A DNA stretch of 5,084 bases. Source: Candidatus Methanoperedentaceae archaeon (lineage in GTDB: Archaea; Halobacteriota; Methanosarcinia; Methanosarcinales; Methanoperedenaceae). The translations under genes were made by a program, and so were the position numbers. Numbering within the stretch: the first letter of the stretch is position 1; every line of letters begins with the position of its first letter. The notes under the pieces are model-generated. The model was not told where the DNA came from, ran no database searches, and saw only the letters and a list, made by a program, of their open reading frames with translations. This document shows, one piece after another, positions 1 through 5,084 of the stretch. The stretch spans positions 17,122 through 22,205 of the forward strand of contig DUGO01000042.1 in the NCBI GenBank assembly GCA_013331375.1. The letters run 5' to 3'.

Positions 1-1
1 T

Positions 2-511
2 AAACCGTTCTTCGTTCTCGCTACTCAGAACCCGATAGAGATGGAGGGCACGTATCCGCTGCCAGAGGCGCAGCTTGACCGCTTTCTCCTGAAAATCCTG
101 CTCGACTACCCGACTTTTGACGAAGAGAACGTGATTGTTGACAGGTATACGGGCAACGTATCACCGGCTGTGGACAAGGTCATCAGCAAGGACACGCTGC
201 TGACGCTCCAGCGGCTCACGCGCGATGTCCCCATTTCTAACGACCTGAAGAAATATGCAATAAAGGTAGTTGCAGCCACGCGCAAGGACAGCGAACATAT
301 CGAGTACGGAGCATCTCCCCGCGCATCCATAGGGCTTATCCTTGCATCAAAGGCTCGCGCACTGATTTCCGGAAGGAATTACGTGGCTGAGGAGGATATC
401 CATGCGATGGCTTTCCCGATACTCAGGCATCGCATACTGCTAACATTCGAATCCGAGCGCAAGGGCATTACAAAGGATTCTGTCATAAAAGACATGTTGA
501 AGTCCTCCTGA
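2..511 (+). CDS. MoxR-family AAA+ ATPase, C-terminal part (5' end outside window)
   Basis: This is the C-terminal 169 residues of a MoxR-type AAA+ ATPase, a cytosolic ATP-driven chaperone-like machine usually linked to maturation of VWA-domain partners. The reading frame is already open at base 2, so the ATG at 41 is internal. The visible part starts at the end of the AAA+ core. It has the sensor 1 strand with ATQNP (visible residues 7-11), then the family signature [10 protein letters not shown] (19-28) holding the likely arginine finger, and the sensor 2 motif GASPR (103-107) in the helical lid. The tail ILRHRI (140-145) followed by FESERKGIT is the usual MoxR C-terminus, so the end is intact. 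Walker A and B lie upstream of the window. The family is normally about 310-330 residues, so roughly half is present. The stop TGA is followed after 3 bases by the DUF58 gene in the same frame, as expected for an operon. The family is certain; the substrate is unknown. Confidence 0.95.
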   Translation, partial: KPFFVLATQNPIEMEGTYPLPEAQLDRFLLKILLDYPTFDEENVIVDRYTGNVSPAVDKVISKDTLLTLQRLTRDVPISNDLKKYAIKVVAATRKDSEHIEYGASPRASIGLILASKARALISGRNYVAEEDIHAMAFPILRHRILLTFESERKGITKDSVIKDMLKSS

Positions 512-514
512 GCC

Positions 515-1369
515 ATGATAAATACCGATTTCCTGAACGAGCTTGACCGCTTCAGCTTCATGATACGCAAGCGCGTGTCAACGATATATTCGGGTACGAG
601 GCGCTCCATAAAGCAGGGACGCGGCGTGGGCATCGTTGGCTACAGGGAGTACATGCCTGGCGATGACATAAAGTCCATCGACTGGCGGGTCTATGCAAGG
701 TCTGAGAAGCTCTTCATCAGGCAGTTTGAGGAAGAAAAGAACGTGACCGCGCACATCCTGTTGGATGCGAGCAGGAGCATGGACTATGGTGAGCCCCGCA
801 AGTTCGATTATGCCGCAATGCTTGCAGTGGGATTCGCATACCTCATAACCAAGGAGAATGAGAAGTTCGCCATCTCGACCTTCTCCGAAGACATCAATAT
901 CTCTGAGGCAAAGAGGGGCATGGACTACCTGATGCGCACCATCGATTACCTGAACTCGCTTGAGCTTGAGGGAAAGACCTCTTTTGGCGCCTGCCTTGAA
1001 AAATACAGCAAGGTGATCACCTCGAAATCCCTGGTCATCGTCATCTCTGACATGCTTACTGATATCGAATCTATCAGGCACGGGTTATTCAGCATGGCGC
1101 AGAACAGCCTTATCGTCATCCAGGTGCTGGACAGGCAGGAATGGGATATGAACATCGGGGGCGATGTGAAGCTGTTCGACCTTGAGAGCGGCAGCGCGAT
1201 GAAGACCTACATAAGCCCGCGCCTGAAGGAAGAGTACCTGTCGCGCCTGAACATGCATATAAACCAGGTAAACGATGCATGCTCGCAGCTTGGTGCTGAG
1301 TTCTATACCCTGCGGACTGATGAGTCGATATTCAATGCGTTCGTGAAGATAATGAGCAGGGTGGTATGA
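515..1369 (+). CDS. DUF58-family protein with VWA-type fold, soluble form
   Basis: This 284-residue protein belongs to the DUF58 family, the standard partner encoded next to MoxR ATPases. The N-terminal part carries the DUF58 signature REYMPGDDIKSIDW (44-57), continuing to IRQFEEE (68-74). A VWA-like fold follows with a complete metal-ion-dependent adhesion site (MIDAS): D84-S86-S88 in DASRSM, T155 in GKTS, and D179 in ISDM. No signal peptide or membrane segment is visible. Many bacterial DUF58 proteins carry two N-terminal membrane helices; this one is the short cytosolic type. It has two cysteines (160 and 256). The ATG at 515 is the first start after the MoxR stop in the same frame. It has no purine-rich Shine-Dalgarno sequence, and the bases just before it are pyrimidine-rich, so re-initiation after MoxR translation is likely. 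The 3' end overlaps the next gene in ATGA. Its molecular role is not established; acting as an adaptor between MoxR and VWA clients is an inference from context. Confidence 0.95.
   Translation: MINTDFLNELDRFSFMIRKRVSTIYSGTRRSIKQGRGVGIVGYREYMPGDDIKSIDWRVYARSEKLFIRQFEEEKNVTAHILLDASRSMDYGEPRKFDYAAMLAVGFAYLITKENEKFAISTFSEDINISEAKRGMDYLMRTIDYLNSLELEGKTSFGACLEKYSKVITSKSLVIVISDMLTDIESIRHGLFSMAQNSLIVIQVLDRQEWDMNIGGDVKLFDLESGSAMKTYISPRLKEEYLSRLNMHINQVNDACSQLGAEFYTLRTDESIFNAFVKIMSRVV
1358..1365 (+). promoter_or_regulatory. Possible weak ribosome binding site for the third gene
   Basis: AGGGTGGT sits directly before two successive ATG codons (1366 and 1369). It is an imperfect match to the AGGAGGTGAT consensus. 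It abuts the first ATG but has a more usual gap of about 4 bases from GGTGG to the second, so ATG 1369 (giving a TGATG stop/start) is a real alternative. The choice changes the protein by only one methionine. Confidence 0.4.
1366..1369 (+). other. ATGA stop/start overlap between the DUF58 gene and the BatA-like gene
   Basis: The TGA stop of the DUF58 gene (1367-1369) overlaps the ATG of the next gene (1366-1368). Such overlaps usually mark translational coupling, in which terminating ribosomes re-initiate on the next frame. The overlap is directly visible; coupling is an inference. Confidence 0.85.
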
Positions 1370-3183
1370 TGGGACCGGGTGACTTTTTCCTGAATCCCGG
1401 GGCGCTAATCGCACTTGTGAGCCTCATACCCGTGATTATACTGTATCTATTGCGCCCCAAGCCGAGCGATGTCAGGATACCTTCGCTGATGTTCATCATC
1501 CAGCAGAGGAAGCAGAAGAGGTTCAAGTCGATACTCAACAGGCTCGTGCAGGACCCGCTGCTCCTGATACAGTTGCTTGTGCTCTTTCTCATAGCCATCG
1601 CAATGGCAGCCCCGTTCTACATGGCTGTGGCAAGCTCGGAGAATACGGTGATAGTGATTGACGCTTCGGGCAGCATGCAGGCAACGGACGTCGGTCCCAA
1701 CAGGTTTTCGCAGGCAGTGGATATCGCAAGAGGGTACGTCACGGGCTCTACCACCATCATACTGGCTGAGAATGCGCCCGTAGTGGCACTGAGGGAGGGC
1801 GGCTCCGGAAAGACAAACGACGTCCTGGACAGGCTTCGTCCCGGAGCCACGACCAGCAACATCGGGGACGCCATGCTGCTCGCGAAAGAGATCATAGGGG
1901 CAGGCAGGGGACGTGTCATTGTCATATCCGACTTTGCCGGGGAGGGGACCAATCCTGATGTCGCAGGAACGCTACTGGGGAGCAACGTAGAGGTAACATT
2001 AAAGCAGGTGGGCAGGGGTGGCGATAACGCTGGCATCACGGGACTTGAGCTCGACGAGAGCGAGGCGAAGTTCATTGTCAAGAACTTTATGAGAACATCC
2101 GGGACAGTGGTCATAGCCGTGTTCCTCAACGACAGGAAAATAGACTCGGCTTCCAAGGAAATACCCGCAGGTACGAGCGACTTTTTCTCGATATCCAATA
2201 TCGACCAGGCTGGAGGCATTTACAGGATAAGTCTTGGGCAGGATGATGACCTTGCAGTGGATAACACTGCATACATCAGCATACCCGAACAGCAGACGCG
2301 CAGGGTGCTCGTGATGTCCGAGGGTCATAAGTCGCCAGCATACATTGCAGCAAGCTCGATGCCCCACACCCAGGCTGCAATCAGCCTGCCCTTCACGCCC
2401 CCTGTCTTTGACCACGACCTCGTAATCATTGAGAATTATACCGCAAGGTCGTTCCTTGCCGGGACATTCGATGACCTTGAGTCATATGTGGAGAAGGGGG
2501 GTACGCTTGTCGTAATCGCCGCAGATGACCTGCTTCAGATAAATGCGAACCTGCTGCCTGTTACGGTATCGAACCTGTCGGGAAGCTCACGCGTGCGGGT
2601 GCAGATGGTCAATGAAATAAGCAAAGATGTGGATTTCGGGACAGTGAGCGCGCATTTCACGGCTGAGGCTAAGAACGGCAGCGTTGTGATAGCAGATGCC
2701 GAGGACGGCTCTCCCATGCTTGCCTTCTGGAACCTGGGCAGGGGGAAGGTCGTGTACTTTGGCGTTAACGAGAAGTGGGGTGATTTCCAGTTCACCCCTT
2801 CGTACCCGATATTCTGGTACCAGCTTCTCAACTGGGTAAGTGACGTCAGCCCTGTTAACGAATACAACTTCAGGACAGGGGATTTCCTGCCTCTCGGCAG
2901 CGAACAGACGGTGCGAACCCCGACCACGACCATAACCACGAACAATGTGCTGTTCGACCAGGCTGGCATCTACACGTTTAGAGACCGGGAGATAGCAGTG
3001 AACATGCTGGACGAGCAGGAGTCTGACATCTCAGCTCTGCGTACAGACATCAGTGAGAGCTCCGGCGGAGGCGGCGGGGGCACGAAGACTGAGCCAAAAA
3101 GCCTCGATATGTATCTGATAGTCCTGGTGCTGCTCCTTGTACTGTATGAGCTATATTTCCTGAAGCGGAGGGGTGAGCTTTGA
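1366..3183 (+). CDS. BatA-like membrane protein: VWA domain plus GATase-like domain
   Basis: This 605-residue membrane protein has the architecture of BatA-like N-terminal region, VWA and GATase1-like domain. Two hydrophobic segments (about 12-29 and 64-86) flank a strongly basic loop (residues 30-60, with RKQKRFK). By the positive-inside rule the loop is cytosolic and everything after residue 87 is outside. The VWA domain (about 94-217) has a complete MIDAS: D99-S101-S103, T162/T163 and D189. A beta-sandwich follows (about 222-307). A class I glutamine-amidotransferase-like fold comes next (about 312-490), with VEKGGTLVVIAAD near 375-387 and LGRGKVVYFG at 457-466. No catalytic cysteine exists; the whole protein has none. 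After a further beta-rich stretch and a Gly6 linker (567-572), a C-terminal helix (about 582-597) ends in KRRGEL, which fits a cytosolic tail. Sequons at N357, N403 and N437 would face outward. The start is either ATG 1366 or ATG 1369. It is probably a client or partner of the MoxR/DUF58 pair; its function is unknown. Confidence 0.9.
   Translation: MMGPGDFFLNPGALIALVSLIPVIILYLLRPKPSDVRIPSLMFIIQQRKQKRFKSILNRLVQDPLLLIQLLVLFLIAIAMAAPFYMAVASSENTVIVIDASGSMQATDVGPNRFSQAVDIARGYVTGSTTIILAENAPVVALREGGSGKTNDVLDRLRPGATTSNIGDAMLLAKEIIGAGRGRVIVISDFAGEGTNPDVAGTLLGSNVEVTLKQVGRGGDNAGITGLELDESEAKFIVKNFMRTSGTVVIAVFLNDRKIDSASKEIPAGTSDFFSISNIDQAGGIYRISLGQDDDLAVDNTAYISIPEQQTRRVLVMSEGHKSPAYIAASSMPHTQAAISLPFTPPVFDHDLVIIENYTARSFLAGTFDDLESYVEKGGTLVVIAADDLLQINANLLPVTVSNLSGSSRVRVQMVNEISKDVDFGTVSAHFTAEAKNGSVVIADAEDGSPMLAFWNLGRGKVVYFGVNEKWGDFQFTPSYPIFWYQLLNWVSDVSPVNEYNFRTGDFLPLGSEQTVRTPTTTITTNNVLFDQAGIYTFRDREIAVNMLDEQESDISALRTDISESSGGGGGGTKTEPKSLDMYLIVLVLLLVLYELYFLKRRGEL
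3064..3081 (+). repeat. GGN tract encoding a Gly6 linker in the BatA-like protein
   Basis: Six consecutive glycine codons (residues 567-572) form a flexible linker between the extracytoplasmic domains and the C-terminal membrane helix. The coding strand here has four or more closely spaced GG runs, so slippage or a two-layer quadruplex is conceivable. Nothing in the window shows that either occurs. Confidence 0.7.
3167..3176 (+). promoter_or_regulatory. Ribosome binding site deciding the TTG start of the fourth gene
   Basis: GGAGGGGTGA contains both GGAGG and GGTGA, each complementary to the usual archaeal 16S rRNA 3' end. GGTGA ends 3 bases and GGAGG ends 8 bases before TTG 3180. The next in-frame ATG (3192) would be 15 and 20 bases away, which is too far. 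The site lies inside the last codons of the preceding gene. The complementarity is seen directly; its use is an inference. Confidence 0.75.
3180..3183 (+). other. TTGA stop/start overlap between the BatA-like gene and the tandem-VWA gene
   Basis: The TGA stop (3181-3183) overlaps a TTG start (3180-3182). The geometry is identical to the ATGA junction upstream but with a weaker start codon, here backed by a stronger Shine-Dalgarno sequence. It suggests coupled synthesis of the two membrane proteins. Confidence 0.75.
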
Positions 3184-5084
3184 ACCTGTTCATGCTGGGT
3201 GATATCGAGTTCGAGAGCCTTTACATGGTGCTGCTCACAATTCCAGCAGCCATAGTGCTTTTAGTATATATCAAGAAGATGAGATGGCTGCCAAAGCTGC
3301 TCTTCGTGCTGTCGAGGAGCCTCGTGATACTCCTGCTGCTGGCTGCTGCGGCAGGTCCTTACACCATAACCGAGCACATCATTACAACCGACTCGCCGAA
3401 TGTGGTCGTCATAGGAGACAGGACAGACAGCATGGAGCTGTTCGATACCGCAAAGCAGGACGAGATATACGATTACCTCAGGCAGAAGACTCCCACCGTG
3501 TTCAAAGAGATGAAGGGTAACCGTACAGCGCTGGGAGACACCATTATCCGGAATGCCAGGAGCGGCAGCAGCATACTTATCATCACTGATGGGAACAACA
3601 ACTACGGCACGAATCTCCTCGATGCAGTGACACTGGCGAAGTCGATTAACTCTACAGTGTACGCGGTCAAGCAGACCCCGGTCAGGGGCGACATCGGCGT
3701 GATGGTCAGCGGCAACAAGAAGGTAATCGCGGGGAACCAGAATACGTACACGGTTGAAGTGAGGCGCGTGGGCAGCACGAAAGGGCAACTGACCGTATGG
3801 CTTGATGACAAAAAAGTGATGGAGGATACGGTCGTAGAGCCGCGCGACCTTCCGCTCGTACTGAACTTTGACAAAGTCGGCTCACACAGCATAAAAGCTG
3901 AGATAATCCCGGATGGCGAGGACACGTTCGCTGACAATAATATCTTCCTCAAGTCGGTTTACGTGGTGCCAAAGCCCAGGATTCTCCTCGTTCCAGGGGC
4001 AAGCTCGCCTCTCCAGACCGTCATGCGCGCGCTTTATACGGTTGAGACGGGCGGAGAGCTGTCGAATCTTGACAGCTATTCTGCTGTTGTACTGGACAAC
4101 GTACATTCACGGGACCTGAGCGAAGGGGAAGTAGATACACTGCGCAAATATATCGAGGATGGCGGCGGGGTGATCGTGGCAGGCGGGAATGCTGCCTACG
4201 ATTACGGTGATTACAGGGACACGCCTTCCCTGGATGCGCTCCTGCCCGTGTGGTCGATTGGCGGTTCCAACCCGAACAGGAACATCGGGGTTGTGCTCAT
4301 CATAGACATATCAGGCAGCACTGGCAACGCATTTGGAGGCAACACCAAGGTTGATGTTGAAAAGGCGCAGGCACTGGGCATACTCCGCAGCCTTGGACCG
4401 AAAGATACAGTGGGAGTGATTGCTTTTAACAATTACGCCTACGTTATAGCTCCCTTCGCAAGAGAACAGAACTTCAGCATCATAGAGGACAACATATCGC
4501 GCCTAGTCTTCAACGGGGGAACAGAGATGTACCCTGCCCAGGAAGCCGCGGACAGGATGATGAAGGGCTTCAGCGGCACAGCCAATATCGTGATACTCTC
4601 GGACGGCATGTCAACTGACCAGAGCCTTTCGATAGACATGGCGAAGAAGATGGCTGATAAGGGCATTATCACCCATACAGTGGGCGTGGGAGATGATACG
4701 GATGAGGGGTTCATGAGCCAGCTTGCCCTGGCAGGTGGAGGGGTTTTCCTCAAGCCGGGTGAAACGCAAAGGGTAAGTGTGCTGTTCGGCGGTTCATCCC
4801 AGAAGAAACCTGAGAACGACACAGGATTCCCGCTCGTTGTTATCACGAGCCAGCACTTTATCACACGCGGGTCAAGACTGGATGCTGTAATAACGGGGTA
4901 TAATGACGTAACTCCAAAATCGGGCGCGCAGTCACTGGTGATGACAGATACGGGCAAGCCTGTAATTACAGTCTGGAGACTGGGGCTTGGTCGAGTGGTC
5001 TCGCTGACCACGGATGACGGGCTCGCATGGGCATCACCGATTTATACGTCAAAGAATTCCCGCATAGTCTCATCCTTGGTGAAC
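3180..5084 (+). CDS. Membrane-anchored tandem-VWA / split GATase-like protein, TTG start, 3' end outside window
   Basis: This frame is open without a stop from TTG 3180 to the window edge (635 codons). Two membrane helices (about 14-31 and 40-58) flank a basic loop, KKMRWLPK, which places the rest outside the cytoplasm. A compact first VWA (about 74-165) has D80-T82-S84, T116 and D137. A beta-sandwich follows (about 172-262). A GATase-like domain begins at RILLVPG (267-273) and continues with YIEDGGGVIVAGG (324-336). After LLPV (354-357) it is interrupted by a second, full VWA (about 368-538) with a canonical MIDAS: D376-S378-S380, T448 and D475. The GATase-like fold then resumes (about 549-635), with WRLGLGRVVS at 599-608. 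There is no cysteine in the visible part. The order of parts matches the preceding gene, suggesting paralogy. TTG is chosen over ATG 3192 because a good Shine-Dalgarno sequence ends 3 bases before it and because it gives a 4-base overlap with the upstream stop. A C-terminal membrane helix is expected beyond the edge. Function is unknown; the operon context implies a MoxR/DUF58 partner. Confidence 0.88.
   Translation, partial: MNLFMLGDIEFESLYMVLLTIPAAIVLLVYIKKMRWLPKLLFVLSRSLVILLLLAAAAGPYTITEHIITTDSPNVVVIGDRTDSMELFDTAKQDEIYDYLRQKTPTVFKEMKGNRTALGDTIIRNARSGSSILIITDGNNNYGTNLLDAVTLAKSINSTVYAVKQTPVRGDIGVMVSGNKKVIAGNQNTYTVEVRRVGSTKGQLTVWLDDKKVMEDTVVEPRDLPLVLNFDKVGSHSIKAEIIPDGEDTFADNNIFLKSVYVVPKPRILLVPGASSPLQTVMRALYTVETGGELSNLDSYSAVVLDNVHSRDLSEGEVDTLRKYIEDGGGVIVAGGNAAYDYGDYRDTPSLDALLPVWSIGGSNPNRNIGVVLIIDISGSTGNAFGGNTKVDVEKAQALGILRSLGPKDTVGVIAFNNYAYVIAPFAREQNFSIIEDNISRLVFNGGTEMYPAQEAADRMMKGFSGTANIVILSDGMSTDQSLSIDMAKKMADKGIITHTVGVGDDTDEGFMSQLALAGGGVFLKPGETQRVSVLFGGSSQKKPENDTGFPLVVITSQHFITRGSRLDAVITGYNDVTPKSGAQSLVMTDTGKPVITVWRLGLGRVVSLTTDDGLAWASPIYTSKNSRIVSSLVN

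Noticed and set aside
41..511. ATG at 41 as the start of the first gene
   Set aside because: The same frame is open back to base 2 and encodes the conserved MoxR sensor 1 segment with ATQNP, so this ATG is internal and the gene is cut by the window edge.
578..1081. Long minus-strand open frame opposite the DUF58 gene
   Set aside because: It lies wholly opposite a well-supported gene, shows no recognisable motif and is a typical shadow of biased codon use.
1617..2219. 200-codon minus-strand open frame opposite the BatA-like gene
   Set aside because: Its translation is low-complexity Ser/Pro/Leu-rich with no motif; the sense strand carries a clear VWA with MIDAS residues.
3181..3283. Possible intergenic region or frameshifted remnant after the BatA-like gene
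   Set aside because: Reading from TTG 3180 gives an uninterrupted frame with two membrane helices, so there is neither a gap nor a broken gene here.
3284..3520. Short plus-strand open frame inside the fourth gene
   Set aside because: It is out of frame with the continuous 635-codon reading frame that encodes membrane helices and VWA motifs; no independent ribosome site is evident.
3267..3596. First VWA of the fourth gene as a pseudogenised domain
   Set aside because: The frame is intact and the metal-site positions are conservatively kept (D, T, S, T, D), so a compact variant is more likely than decay.
4439..5011. 190-codon minus-strand open frame opposite the fourth gene
   Set aside because: The sense frame encodes the second VWA and the GATase-like end with conserved motifs; the antisense translation has no family features.
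1..5084. Mobile elements, CRISPR arrays, RNA genes, promoters and terminators
   Set aside because: No terminal inverted repeats, spaced direct repeats, tRNA-like folds or T-rich terminator stretches were seen by eye; the window is coding almost base to base.

Overview
The window looks like a piece of an archaeal chromosome, most likely a methanogen-type or related euryarchaeote. Three things suggest this: heavy use of AGG (Arg) and ATA (Ile) codons, GGTGA-type ribosome binding sequences, and the short membrane-free form of the DUF58 protein. The lineage is an inference from style, not a database result. Base composition is near or slightly above half G+C and looks even throughout. I see no mobile element, RNA gene, CRISPR array or foreign-looking patch.

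The whole window is one tightly packed + strand operon of four genes with no intergenic space longer than 3 bases. In order they are: (1) the C-terminal half of a MoxR-family AAA+ ATPase (2..511, cut by the left edge); (2) a soluble DUF58/VWA protein (515..1369); (3) a membrane-anchored BatA-like protein with a VWA domain, a beta-sandwich and a class I glutamine-amidotransferase-like (GATase-like) fold (1366..3183); (4) a second, larger membrane-anchored VWA/GATase-like protein (3180 to beyond the right edge) that begins at TTG. Genes 2/3 and 3/4 overlap at their stop/start codons, which suggests translational coupling and a fixed stoichiometry.

MoxR ATPases encoded beside DUF58 and VWA proteins are a widespread bacterial and archaeal theme (the Bat aerotolerance operon of Bacteroides is one named example). 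They are thought to act as chaperone-like machines that mature or remodel metal-binding VWA partners. The biochemical substrate here cannot be read from sequence. The operon encodes four VWA domains in the visible part: one in gene 2, one in gene 3 and two in gene 4. The positive-inside rule places the large domains of genes 3 and 4 outside the cytoplasm, whereas MoxR and DUF58 have no export signal or membrane segment and should be cytosolic.

The most unusual point is in gene 4. It appears to be a paralogue of gene 3 whose GATase-like domain has been split by insertion of a complete second VWA domain, while its first VWA is compact and carries a DxTxS variant of the metal site. Neither of the two large proteins has a single cysteine in the visible sequence, so their GATase-like folds cannot be active cysteine-dependent amidotransferases. 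No promoter or terminator is visible, because both ends of the operon lie outside the window.
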